From Alphaproteobacteria bacterium (GTDB lineage: Bacteria > Pseudomonadota > Alphaproteobacteria > Rhizobiales > Devosiaceae): a stretch of 38,994 nucleotides of DNA. Each line of letters opens with the position of its first letter. Position 1 is the stretch's first letter. Position numbers and translations under genes: made by a program. Under the pieces are notes generated by a model. It did no database searches and was not told the DNA's origin. It worked only from the letters and a program-made list of their open reading frames with translations. The DNA lies in assembly GCA_018820005.1 (NCBI GenBank), contig JAHJOS010000659.1, positions 1 to 38,994 of the forward strand, written 5' to 3'. Below, piece by piece: positions 1 to 9,162 of this stretch.

Positions 1-2
1 GC

Positions 3-80
3 CCACATTCATCCCTTGACCGGCAGACGCCGGATCAGGCCTACTTCAACGCGCTGGCACCAATGATGGTGGCGGCATAA
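3..80 (+). pseudogene. C-terminal end of an IS3-family OrfB (DDE) transposase, cut by the window edge
   Basis: Frame 3 reads PHSSLDRQTPDQAYFNALAPMMVAA*, the typical RPHSSLxxxTPxxxY OrfB C-terminus. Confidence 0.75.
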
Positions 81-491
81 TCGAGGCGGAAATCCACTTA
101 ACGAAACGCCCGAAACTGTTCAGACAAACCAAACCACCTCTACCAGCCGGCACGCCTTCAGGTGCACGGCGACATCGCCCACATCATGGCATCCATGGAT
201 GTGATCGACGTGCTGCAGCAGCAGTTCGTGGCCGCCGCCCAGAACGATCTGATGGCGCGCATGGCATCCGGTTGAGATCGACACGGAGCTCAAACGCCAA
301 AAGCTCCTCGACCGCTATGGTGAGGAGCTTACACGCAAATACTTAGCTTGGGAGGATTTTCGATTTTGATTGGTTGCGGGGGCCTGATTGCACGGAGACT
401 TGCATAATGTCCGCGTCGAGACGGCTAAAATTAGCGCTTTGTGGGGCAACCATAATTATGGAACTTTGCCCTCTATTGTTTGGGTTGTGAC

Positions 492-878
492 CTAATTCTC
501 GTCTAAAACCTCTGCTGCCAACCTGAAACAGTCCATCGCGGTGGGCACGCCGCAATAGGCGCCGATTTGCAACAGGACTTCCTTGATCTCGTCCGGCGTA
601 AGTCCATTATTCAGTGCGCCACGAACATGCACCTTGAATTCATGCGGTCTGTTCAGGGCGGCCAACATTCCAAGATTGACAAGGCTGCGACTGCGATGAT
701 CGAGGCCGGGCCTGTTCCAGGTCGCATCCCAACACCATTCGGTCGTCAAAACCTGCATGTCCCAGCTAAAGTCGGTCGCGCTTTCAAGTGCGCGATCGAC
801 ATAAGCATCTCCCAGGACCTTTCGACGCGTTTCCAGGCCACGCGTGAACCGCTCCGACGGCTTCGACAAACTCTCCAC
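492..878 (-). CDS. Carboxymuconolactone decarboxylase (CMD) family protein
   Basis: 128 aa, GTG start; LNNGLTPDEIKEVLLQIGAYCGVPTAMDCFRLAAEVL matches the CMD family pattern. Confidence 0.85.
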   Translation of the reverse strand: MESLSKPSERFTRGLETRRKVLGDAYVDRALESATDFSWDMQVLTTEWCWDATWNRPGLDHRSRSLVNLGMLAALNRPHEFKVHVRGALNNGLTPDEIKEVLLQIGAYCGVPTAMDCFRLAAEVLDEN

Positions 879-946
879 TGGTCTATCCTTCCAGATATCC
901 GGTGTGCCAGGCGATAGACCCGACAGACCCTGATTGGAAATTCGAG

Positions 947-2044
947 CTAGGCTTCGACCAGAGTGGCCACCTGCTCGGTAACAGCAATGGTCCCCATGTC
1001 TCCGCCAAATTCCATGGGTCGCAGGAGGTTCTGGGCAAATCCACTGTCAACCGCCTCGTCTATCAGCATCGCCGCATCAGCCAGTCGCTGATTACCAAGC
1101 TTTTCAGCTAGATAATCCAACATGAGGCCGGCGCTGAGAATGGCGGCAAGCGGGTTGGCCTTGTCCTGGCCAATAATATCGGGCGCACTGCCGTGGGCCG
1201 GCTGGAACAGCCCGACGCTGTCACCGATTTCGGCGCAGGCGGCCATGCCCATTCCGCCGACAAGACCTCCGGCGAGATCGGACAAGATGTCGCCAAACAT
1301 GTTCTCCGTGACCAGCACATCGAAGTCCCACGGCTTGCGTACCAGATCGAGCGCTTGTGCATCGACATAGTTGTACCCAACCTCAATGTCCGGATAGCCG
1401 GTCCTGACTTCATCGAAGATTTTTCGGAAGAAGGCCATGGAGGTAAAGACATTGGCCTTGTCGACGCAGGTGAGCTTCCCGGACTTTCCCCGTTGCTTGC
1501 GCTTTTGTGCAAGGCCGAAGGCAAAATGATGCAGGCGAGTGGTCGTTGGCCTTGTGATGCGCAAGACATCCTGGACTTCATCGTCAGTCACCACCAGGCT
1601 GCGCCCATGTGCCGCCGCGGAATAAAACAGGCCTTCAGTCGACTCCCTGAGAATCACGAGATCGATTGCTCTCGCCCTCGGATCGGCCAGACGCTGGGGC
1701 GCATTCGGATAAGCCTTGACCGGCCGCACACCGGCATAGAGCCCGAAGCGGTCTCGCAACCTGAGATGTGGAGACACCTCGGTGCCATCCGCGTATCGCA
1801 CGGATGGCAGGCCAATCGCGCCCAGGAAGATTGCATCCGCATCGCCGGCACGCTTTTCGCCATCGACTTCGATATCGCGGCCCGCTTCCCTGTAGTATCC
1901 GGCGCCAGCCTGTATATTATCATAAGCCGGTTTCGGCTCGCCCACTTTTGCAAGGGCGGCCTCCATCACATGAATTGCCGCGCTCGCCACGTCCACACCA
2001 ATTCCATCCCCTTTGATCAGGGCGACGTTGATCGCATATCCCAT
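947..2044 (-). CDS. Isocitrate/isopropylmalate dehydrogenase family protein (tartrate-DH-like)
   Basis: MGYAINVALIKGDGIGVDV N-terminus, LVILRESTEGLFYS, and NMFGDILSDLAGGLVGGMGMA motifs; ATG at 2044 preferred over the longer ORF start at 2098. Confidence 0.85.
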   Translation of the reverse strand: MGYAINVALIKGDGIGVDVASAAIHVMEAALAKVGEPKPAYDNIQAGAGYYREAGRDIEVDGEKRAGDADAIFLGAIGLPSVRYADGTEVSPHLRLRDRFGLYAGVRPVKAYPNAPQRLADPRARAIDLVILRESTEGLFYSAAAHGRSLVVTDDEVQDVLRITRPTTTRLHHFAFGLAQKRKQRGKSGKLTCVDKANVFTSMAFFRKIFDEVRTGYPDIEVGYNYVDAQALDLVRKPWDFDVLVTENMFGDILSDLAGGLVGGMGMAACAEIGDSVGLFQPAHGSAPDIIGQDKANPLAAILSAGLMLDYLAEKLGNQRLADAAMLIDEAVDSGFAQNLLRPMEFGGDMGTIAVTEQVATLVEA

Positions 2045-2118
2045 ACTGATGGTCCCATTCTCTTTTTCGAGGCAGGATCGGACTGATCCTGCCAACATGC
2101 GTTCCCTTACAGTCCGGC

Positions 2119-2769
2119 CTAGTCATCCCATTGCACTGCAAAGCGATCGACGATCTGGCCGACTTGCTCGTCCGTCAATTTGTTCACCGCAACTCCACGC
2201 ACCAGAAAGGCCAGGCGAGCCGTCGCTTCCAACTCCTCCATCGCATTGATCGCGGCCTCAAGGTTCTTGCCGGCGACCACCGGCCCATGATTGGCGAGCA
2301 GCACAGCCGACCGCTTGCCTGCCAGCCCGCGAATTGCCTCCCCAATCATCGGATCGCCCGGAAGAAAGAACGGCAGAAGCTTCACCTTGCCGAGCAGCAT
2401 GACGCCATATGCAGTCAGCGGCGGCAGGACATTTTCGCAATCCACGTCAGGCAGAAGCGACAGTGCCGTGGAATGACAGGAATGAAGGTGCACGACAGCA
2501 CCTGTTCCGTGGCGCGTGTCGTAGAAGGCCTCATGGAGCGGCATCTCTTTTGTTGGCGCATCGCCTGAAAGCAGGCGACCCTCCGCGCCGATATGGCTGA
2601 TCCGCGCCGGGTCGAGGAAGCCCATCGAGGAGCCGGTGGGCGTCACAACCAGCGAACCGTCCGACAGGCGGGAGGAAATGTTGCCCGACGAGCCATGAGT
2701 CAGTCCCCGATCAAAGATCGACTTGGCATGCAGTGCGACAAGTTCTCGGGCGCGGGACACTTCGCTCAT
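2119..2769 (-). CDS. otnC: Class II aldolase/adducin family protein, probable 3-oxo-tetronate 4-phosphate decarboxylase (OtnC-like)
   Basis: THGSSGNISSRLSDGSLVVTPTGSSMGFLDP, VVHLHSCHSTALSLL, VLLANHGPVVAG motifs; directly coupled to the OtnK-type kinase. Confidence 0.8.
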   Translation of the reverse strand: MSEVSRARELVALHAKSIFDRGLTHGSSGNISSRLSDGSLVVTPTGSSMGFLDPARISHIGAEGRLLSGDAPTKEMPLHEAFYDTRHGTGAVVHLHSCHSTALSLLPDVDCENVLPPLTAYGVMLLGKVKLLPFFLPGDPMIGEAIRGLAGKRSAVLLANHGPVVAGKNLEAAINAMEELEATARLAFLVRGVAVNKLTDEQVGQIVDRFAVQWDD

Positions 2770-3998
2770 GACCGTCCCTCGAGCGCCGCGAGGGCTTCGG
2801 CAAAGAACTGTGGCCCACCGAAGTTTCCCGATTTAAGGGCAAGCACCACATCTCGATCCCTGACCTTCACCGCAGGTACTCCGGCCGCGATTTTTGGTCC
2901 GATCTCAAGTGCCGAGGCTCCTATCCCCGCGACCACGGCCCCTGATGTCTCCCCGCCGGCAACGACAATCCGTCTGACACCGGCTTCAACGAGCGCCCGA
3001 GCCAGATCGGCGAACAGTTGCTCGACCGCGCCGGCAACTTCTCTTTGTCCAAACTGCTCCTGCGCCGCCGAAACCACGGCGGGATCTGCGGACGAATAGA
3101 TCATCGGAGCTTGTTGTTGCACCATCACCCATTCAACCAGCTCGCCGAGCGGATAGGTGCCCGCCATGATTCCTTCGGCAAGCAGTTCGCGCGAGGGCGC
3201 GTTCAATCGATAGGTCTCGACCTGCGCCCGCGTCGCCCTCGAGCAAGAGCCGGATAAGACCGCCCCCGGCCCGGAAAGGCCTGCCCAATCGGGCAACTCC
3301 GAGACAAGATCGAAATTGGCTGGTAGGCCGAGTGCGATCCCGGAGCCACCGATCAATAGCCGCCGACTGCGCGCGGCCTTTCCGATGTTGATCAGGTCCT
3401 GATCACGAATGGCGTCCACAATGACCATTGACCTGCCTGACAAGGCGAGAGCCTTCTCCAGCGCATCGGCACCGCCGAGGGTCGTGGAGATCGGGACATG
3501 GGATACCGGCCACTCGGTCTGCCGCGCTAGAACCCGGCGTAAATCAGAATCGGTCATCGGCGTCAGCGGATGGTTCTCCATGCCGCTGTCGCTCAGGAGG
3601 CGGTCGTTGACAAAAAGATGCCCTTGATAAACGGACCGGCCATTCTCTGGAAATGCAGGGCACACGACGACGATACTCTCGCCAAGACGTTCCGCCAACG
3701 CCGCAGCCACCGGCCCTATATTGCCCGCATCGGTTGAATCGAAGGTCGAACAGATCTTGTATACGATTTGCTTGCAGCCCTGCCCCAGCAGCCAGTCGCA
3801 GGCATCAAGCGCAGCGCTGACAGCCGTTGCTGCCGGATCGGTGCGTATCTTGAGCGCGACGACACCGGCATCGACCAACGGGTCCGCTGGCATGTGGGGC
3901 ACGCCAATATATTGAACGGTTGACATGCCGCGGGAGGACAAGGTCAGGCCTATATCAGATGCGCCTGTGAAATCATCCGCTATGACCCCGAGCATCAT
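2766..3998 (-). CDS. otnK: Four-carbon acid sugar kinase family (DUF1537), probable 3-oxo-tetronate kinase OtnK
   Basis: MMLGVIADDFTGASDIGLTLSSRGMSTVQYIG N-terminus; VVAGGETSGAVVAGIGASALEIGPKIAAGVP; LALKSGNFGGPQFF; ATG at 3998 overlaps the stop of the upstream gene. Confidence 0.87.
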   Translation of the reverse strand: MMLGVIADDFTGASDIGLTLSSRGMSTVQYIGVPHMPADPLVDAGVVALKIRTDPAATAVSAALDACDWLLGQGCKQIVYKICSTFDSTDAGNIGPVAAALAERLGESIVVVCPAFPENGRSVYQGHLFVNDRLLSDSGMENHPLTPMTDSDLRRVLARQTEWPVSHVPISTTLGGADALEKALALSGRSMVIVDAIRDQDLINIGKAARSRRLLIGGSGIALGLPANFDLVSELPDWAGLSGPGAVLSGSCSRATRAQVETYRLNAPSRELLAEGIMAGTYPLGELVEWVMVQQQAPMIYSSADPAVVSAAQEQFGQREVAGAVEQLFADLARALVEAGVRRIVVAGGETSGAVVAGIGASALEIGPKIAAGVPAVKVRDRDVVLALKSGNFGGPQFFAEALAALEGRS

Positions 3999-4792
3999 GT
4001 GAGGATGTCCTTTATTGGGCCGCGGTCGAGGCGAAATATGTGATCCGCTAATTCCGAGGGAAAATATTCCCGGACCAGCGGGTCGTGGCCCGGAATTACG
4101 AGCCTCGGCATGCTTGCCAGCCGACGCAACACCTTGAAGCCATCCAGCATATCCTGGAGATCGACGACAATCGGGAATGGCTTTTCGTGGATGAAGTTCT
4201 CGTAGTAGTGCGAAGCATCTGACGCGAGGCACAGCCATCCCGCTTCGGTCTGGACACGGACCGCCTGAAGCCCACGGCTATGCCCCCCGATGCGATGCAC
4301 CGTGACCCCATCGGCAACCTCACCATCACCGTCGTGGAATACCATCCGTCCGGAATAGAGACGCTGCACTGCCTCGCAGACATGGGTGGCCGTAAATGGT
4401 GCTCGCAGCACGCCGTGACACATGCAGGGGCCAGTCGCATAGGCCATCTCGGCTGCCTGAATATGGATCGTCGCGTTGGGGAACAGCCGCAGCCCGCCTG
4501 CGTGGTCATAGTGCAAGTGGGTGACGATGACGGTATCAACTGTTTCCGGGGCAATCCCCAGCGGTTTCAGGGCTTCCACCGGGCTCATCCGGATCGGGCG
4601 GGCACGCTTCGCGCCCTCTTCCTCATCATATCCGGTATCGACCAGGATCGTGCGGCCGTCGCACCTTAACACCCAGATGAAGTAATCCATTGCATGTGCA
4701 ACGTCATGACTTTCATCGAAGAGGAAGCTGTCCTTGCGGGTTCGCTGATTGCGGTCCGCATATTTTACAGCAAAGACTTCCCAGGAACTCAC
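3995..4792 (-). CDS. MBL-fold lactonase (N-acyl homoserine / gamma-butyrolactone lactonase family)
   Basis: TVIVTHLHYDHAGGLRLFPNA (HxHxDH), GGHSRGLQAVRVQT, LASDASHYYENF, VIPGHDP; ATGA overlap with otnK. Confidence 0.82.
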   Translation of the reverse strand: MSSWEVFAVKYADRNQRTRKDSFLFDESHDVAHAMDYFIWVLRCDGRTILVDTGYDEEEGAKRARPIRMSPVEALKPLGIAPETVDTVIVTHLHYDHAGGLRLFPNATIHIQAAEMAYATGPCMCHGVLRAPFTATHVCEAVQRLYSGRMVFHDGDGEVADGVTVHRIGGHSRGLQAVRVQTEAGWLCLASDASHYYENFIHEKPFPIVVDLQDMLDGFKVLRRLASMPRLVIPGHDPLVREYFPSELADHIFRLDRGPIKDILT

Positions 4793-5079
4793 GCTTCTAC
4801 CCTCCTGAAGGTCCCAACCTCCTTCGAAAGAACCATGTCCCTGACTTCGGCATCAAACGAGAGAAAATGCGGCATCTTCAGATGCGCCTGAAATGCTTCG
4901 GGACTGTCATAGATCTCGTACAGCAGGATCTCATCGGCGGCCCCGGTCGACACACAGACGTCGAACTGGTGACAGGCCGGCTCCAGCTCGACCGACAGCC
5001 TGGCGTTCTGCGCCATGAGCGGCATGAACGCTTCCGCGCAGCCTGCATGAAGTTGAAAGCGAACCACAACGACGAACAT
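4789..5079 (-). CDS. Putative quinol monooxygenase / ABM-domain protein
   Basis: 96 aa MFVVVVRFQLHAGCAEAFMPLMAQNARLSVELEPACHQFDVCV...EILLYEIYDSPEAFQAHLKMPHF; internal ATG of the larger ORF 4789..5502. Confidence 0.8.
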   Translation of the reverse strand: MFVVVVRFQLHAGCAEAFMPLMAQNARLSVELEPACHQFDVCVSTGAADEILLYEIYDSPEAFQAHLKMPHFLSFDAEVRDMVLSKEVGTFRRVEA

Positions 5080-5090
5080 GGATGTCTCCC

Positions 5091-6374
5091 TCACCGAAAC
5101 AGATAGACCATGCCCATGGACACAAAGGGCACATAGGTGACGAGGGCCAGCGCGAAGATGGCAGCGATGTACAGCGGCGCCATACTGCGCGCGATCGAAA
5201 GGACGCCGACACCCGAGATACGGGAAGCGACGTAGAGCGTCGCGCCGACCGGTGGAGTGAACAGGCCGATCGCCACGTTGCATGTCATGATGACGCCGAG
5301 ATGTACCGGGTCGATACCAAAGGCCTGAGCGGTCGGCAGGAAGAGCGGCGCGGTCAAGAGGATCGCTGGAACCGGGTCGAGCACAAGGCCGAGAATGAGC
5401 AGAACGATATTGACCATCAGCAGGAACATCCATGGGCCGCTCGAGTAGGCCTGGACGAACTCGACGAGAATCTGTGGCATCTGTTCCAGTGTGATCAGCC
5501 ATCCGAGCACGCTAGTCGCGCCGATCACCACCATCACCACGGCGCTTGTGACGAAGCTGTCGACGAGAAGTGACGGAAGATCTCGCAGCTTGAAGTCGCG
5601 GTAGACCACCGTTGTCACGAATAGCCCGTAAACTACTGCCAGCGCAGCCGCTTCAGTCGGCGTGACCCAACCGGTAAAGATCCCCCCGAGGATGAGGATT
5701 GGCATGAACAACGCGGGCGCCGTGCCGATAAACGACGACAAGAGCTCCTTCCCGGAGATGGTCCTGCCGCCAGGGTCGCATTTCGTGGTCTTGCCGACAT
5801 AGTAGCAGACAGCCATGAAGAATAGGCCGAACATCAGGCCAGGCACCACTCCTGCAAGAAATAGGTCTGCGACAGATACGTTGCCGACAAACCCATAGAT
5901 GAGCATGGGAATGGAGGGGGGAATGATGATGCCGATCGTACCTGCGGCTGCTACAAGGCCTGCCGCAAACGCAGTATTGTAGCCTTCACGCGCCATGTTC
6001 TTGATCATGACCGAACCGATAGCTGCGGAATCGGCGATTGCTGAACCCGATATGCCGCCGAAGATCATCGAGGCGCCTACGACCACCATGCCGAGCCCGC
6101 CGGCCATGAAACCGAAGGCGGCCCGGGCAAAACCGATGATGCGTAACCCAACGCCGCCACGGCTCATCATTTCGCCGGCGACGATGAAGAGCGGAATGGC
6201 AAGGAAGTGATTGGGCTCCACGCCCCCGATAAAGTTCAGGAAGAGTGCCTGAAGGGGATAGCCAAGATCGAACACGATGATCGGCAGAGTGGCGGTGAGC
6301 AGGATCGCCCACACCAACGGGATACCGAGAAATACTGTGGTGAGGAAGACGGCAACAACGAAAAGCAGGATCAT
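5091..6374 (-). CDS. TRAP transporter large permease (DctM family)
   Basis: 427 aa membrane protein; VVVGASMIFGGISGSAIADSAAIGSVMIKNMAREGY and TIGIIIPPSIPMLIYGFV motifs. Confidence 0.93.
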   Translation of the reverse strand: MILLFVVAVFLTTVFLGIPLVWAILLTATLPIIVFDLGYPLQALFLNFIGGVEPNHFLAIPLFIVAGEMMSRGGVGLRIIGFARAAFGFMAGGLGMVVVGASMIFGGISGSAIADSAAIGSVMIKNMAREGYNTAFAAGLVAAAGTIGIIIPPSIPMLIYGFVGNVSVADLFLAGVVPGLMFGLFFMAVCYYVGKTTKCDPGGRTISGKELLSSFIGTAPALFMPILILGGIFTGWVTPTEAAALAVVYGLFVTTVVYRDFKLRDLPSLLVDSFVTSAVVMVVIGATSVLGWLITLEQMPQILVEFVQAYSSGPWMFLLMVNIVLLILGLVLDPVPAILLTAPLFLPTAQAFGIDPVHLGVIMTCNVAIGLFTPPVGATLYVASRISGVGVLSIARSMAPLYIAAIFALALVTYVPFVSMGMVYLFR

Positions 6375-6901
6375 GACAGCGCCTCACCACCATCGCTATG
6401 GTTGCCATGCGGCATCACTGGATGACGGAATTCGATATAGATATTGAACATGTGGAAGATCAAAGACACCGTCATGCCGGCGGGCATCGATGCATAGAGC
6501 AAGCCCATGGGCCAGTAGAGGACAGTCGTGGTTTGGTCCCAAGTGCGGATCGAAATTTGCCAGCCGATCACGATCAGCAGAAGCAGCAAGCCTGCGACTA
6601 TTGCGTTGATCACCATATTGAGAATACGCAAGCCGATCCCGGGAAACAGCCCTTCAGCAATCTCCGTCACCCGCATATGCGCCCCACGGGCGATGGCTGC
6701 CGAACAGCCCAAAAACGTTGTCCAAAGTAAAAGAAAGCTTGTCACTTCAAGCGACCAGGCCAGATCAAAGCCAGCGAAACCGCGTAGGGCAGCGTTGCCA
6801 AAGACAAGCGTGAGGACGCAGAAGCCACCGACCATCAGACACAAGTCCACCAGGCCGCTAAGGAGCCGGAGGGCTCGCGGGTAAGATGCTCGATAATCCA
6901 C
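6371..6901 (-). CDS. TRAP transporter small permease (DctQ family)
   Basis: 176 aa four-TM pattern; WSLEVTSFLLLWTTFLGCSAAIARGAHMRV. Confidence 0.88.
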   Translation of the reverse strand: MDYRASYPRALRLLSGLVDLCLMVGGFCVLTLVFGNAALRGFAGFDLAWSLEVTSFLLLWTTFLGCSAAIARGAHMRVTEIAEGLFPGIGLRILNMVINAIVAGLLLLLIVIGWQISIRTWDQTTTVLYWPMGLLYASMPAGMTVSLIFHMFNIYIEFRHPVMPHGNHSDGGEALS

Positions 6902-6962
6902 CTATATCCTCCTCAAGTCGGGGAGCGATCAACCAGCCGCCCCCCTTTAGTGACGCTGGCAA

Positions 6963-7970
6963 TCAGTTTGCGGGGATTGCTTCGCGGATCGATGCAGCGT
7001 CAGCGAGGATCTTCTCGACCGCCTCAGCACCATAAACGTCCTTCGCCTTCCCGTAGACCGACTGAACAGCGGAACGGAACGGCTCGATATCGGGCGTGCT
7101 AACCTTGGCGCCCGCAGCGGACATCTCCTCCAATTGCTTCTCGACCGAATTCTTCACCAGATCACGGCTGAACGTTGCCGAGTCCTTTGCAGCCTTCATG
7201 ATTGCTTGCTTGTCCTCGTCGGAAAAGGACTGCCAGGTTTTCTCCGAGACTGTCAGCGGCAACGGGCTGTACACATGCCGCGTCAAAGTGATGTAGGGAG
7301 CCACCTCGTAGAAGCGCTGTGACTTGATCGTGTCGACAGGGTTCTCCTGACCATTGACGACGCCTTGCTGGATGGAGAGGTATACATCGGTGATCGGCAT
7401 CACGACCGTTTGGAATCCCATCGCCTCCATCGACCAGCGGATCATGTCATTGGGAAACACGCGCATTTTCATTTTCTTCGCATCTTTGGGCGAAGTCAGT
7501 GGCTCACTGGTGGTAAAGCTGCGGAAGCCTGCCTCCCATGTGGACAGCACCCGAAAGCCTTTCTCCGGCAACTTCCCAAACTCACCCTGAAGCCATTCAG
7601 AATTGTCGTAGAGCTCCCAGCCCTGCTCATAGGTATCGACCAGGAACGGCATTGCAGTCAGGTTCAATGACGCCAGGTGTGGCGCGTAGGAGCCCGTGGC
7701 GGAAACAGTAAAGTCCACCGCACCGAACTGCATCATCTCGATGGCTTTCGGGTCGTTAGCCAACTGGCCCGACGGAAAGATTTTCACGTCATAGCGGCCG
7801 CTCGTATACTCGGCTACTTTTTCAGCGAAAACTTCCGCGGCGGCCTGGCGGGAACCTCCCGGATTATCGGTATGACTGAACTTCAGCGTTTGTGCCGCCG
7901 TTGCATGTCCGGCAAGAACCATTGCCAAAAACGCTGCTGCAGCACCAGCGGCTGTCACTTGCTTTACCAT
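6963..7970 (-). CDS. TRAP transporter substrate-binding protein (DctP family)
   Basis: Signal peptide then TLKFSHTDNPGGSRQAAAEVFAEKVAEYTSGRYDVKIFPSGQLANDPKAIEMMQFGAVDFT; VVNGQENPVDTI. Confidence 0.92.
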   Translation of the reverse strand: MVKQVTAAGAAAAFLAMVLAGHATAAQTLKFSHTDNPGGSRQAAAEVFAEKVAEYTSGRYDVKIFPSGQLANDPKAIEMMQFGAVDFTVSATGSYAPHLASLNLTAMPFLVDTYEQGWELYDNSEWLQGEFGKLPEKGFRVLSTWEAGFRSFTTSEPLTSPKDAKKMKMRVFPNDMIRWSMEAMGFQTVVMPITDVYLSIQQGVVNGQENPVDTIKSQRFYEVAPYITLTRHVYSPLPLTVSEKTWQSFSDEDKQAIMKAAKDSATFSRDLVKNSVEKQLEEMSAAGAKVSTPDIEPFRSAVQSVYGKAKDVYGAEAVEKILADAASIREAIPAN

Positions 7971-8127
7971 CTCTTGTCTCCTCCCAAAGAACAGCAATTT
8001 TCCGTTTGCATCATTTTGCGTATACATTAATTTATCCGTTGTCAACGACGCCGGATCACTCTATCCATCGGACGCAGCAATAGATGGATGGCTATCCCAG
8101 GTTCGAAGAGGCTCGGAGGAGATCGCA

Positions 8128-9162
8128 GTGGTGGATACAAGTCCGATACGCGTTGCCTGCTTGGGAGCAGGTTACTTCGCCCGCTTCCACTACGACGCTT
8201 GGAACAGGATTGACGAAGCTCTTTTGGTGGGGGCCTGTGACCGAGATATAGAACGTGCGCAGGCGACAGGTGTGGCTGCGTTCACGGATCCTGAAAACAT
8301 GCTTTCTGCAACCCGCCCGGACCTGCTGGATATCATCACTCCACCTCCATCACACCTCGAAGCGATCCGCATCGCGCTAAGCGCCGGCGTGAAAAATATT
8401 ATCTGCCAGAAGCCCTTCTGCCAAAACTACCTTGAAGCTCTGGAAGCGACGGAAATGGCGGAGAAGATGGGGGCCAATCTCATCATTCACGAGAATTTTC
8501 GTTTTCAGCCCTGGTACAGAACCATTCGCGCCGTGATAGATGCCGGCGAACTGGGCGATGTCTGTCAGATAACGTTCAGACTTAGGACAGGCGACGGACA
8601 AGGTGAGCATGCCTATATGGATCGACAGCCCTATTTTCGATCCATGCCGAAATTGCTGATGCACGAAACAGGGGTGCACTGGATTGACACGTTCCGGTAT
8701 CTGCTTGGAGAGCCTGAGGCAGTCTACGCGGACATCCGAAGGCTCAATCCGGGCATTGCGGGCGAAGACGCAGGATATTTCATCCTCGATTTTTCCGGTG
8801 GTAGGCGCGCATTGTTCGATGGCAACAGGCTTCTCGATCACCGCGCGGACAATCACCGCACGACACTCGGCGAGGCCGCAATCGAAGGGACCAAGGGAAC
8901 GGCTCTGCTTGACGGCAACGGGGTAGTAAGCCTTCGCGCATTTGGAGAGACCCGGGTGACCGAAGTTCTTTCCCGTCAGGCTTGGGCCGGCTTTGCGGGG
9001 GATTGCGTCCGGGCACTGAACGAGCATGTGGTGAGGGGCATGAAGGGGCTGGGTGAATTCGAAAACACGGCGAGAGACTATCTCAAGGTCATAGCGATAG
9101 AAGATGCCATATATGCATCAGCGGAAACCGGGCGGAAAATTTGGGGGTTCGATGACAATTGA
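8128..9162 (+). CDS. Gfo/Idh/MocA family oxidoreductase
   Basis: VACLGAGYFARFHYDAW Rossmann start, PDLLDIITPPPSHLEAIRIALSAGVKNIICQKPFCQ. Confidence 0.9.
   Translation: MVDTSPIRVACLGAGYFARFHYDAWNRIDEALLVGACDRDIERAQATGVAAFTDPENMLSATRPDLLDIITPPPSHLEAIRIALSAGVKNIICQKPFCQNYLEALEATEMAEKMGANLIIHENFRFQPWYRTIRAVIDAGELGDVCQITFRLRTGDGQGEHAYMDRQPYFRSMPKLLMHETGVHWIDTFRYLLGEPEAVYADIRRLNPGIAGEDAGYFILDFSGGRRALFDGNRLLDHRADNHRTTLGEAAIEGTKGTALLDGNGVVSLRAFGETRVTEVLSRQAWAGFAGDCVRALNEHVVRGMKGLGEFENTARDYLKVIAIEDAIYASAETGRKIWGFDDN

Noticed and set aside
1193-2086. 297-aa plus-strand ORF
   Set aside because: Antisense to the isopropylmalate-DH-family gene, which has clear motifs.
3995-4792. Quorum-quenching AHL lactonase as the primary call
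   Set aside because: Family fits, but there is no luxI/luxR-type gene nearby and the operon context favours a sugar-lactone substrate; kept only as an alternative.
4789-5502. 237-aa version of the ABM protein
   Set aside because: The N-terminal 141 residues overlap the TRAP permease gene and are Arg/Pro-rich; the 96-aa internal start gives the conserved domain exactly.
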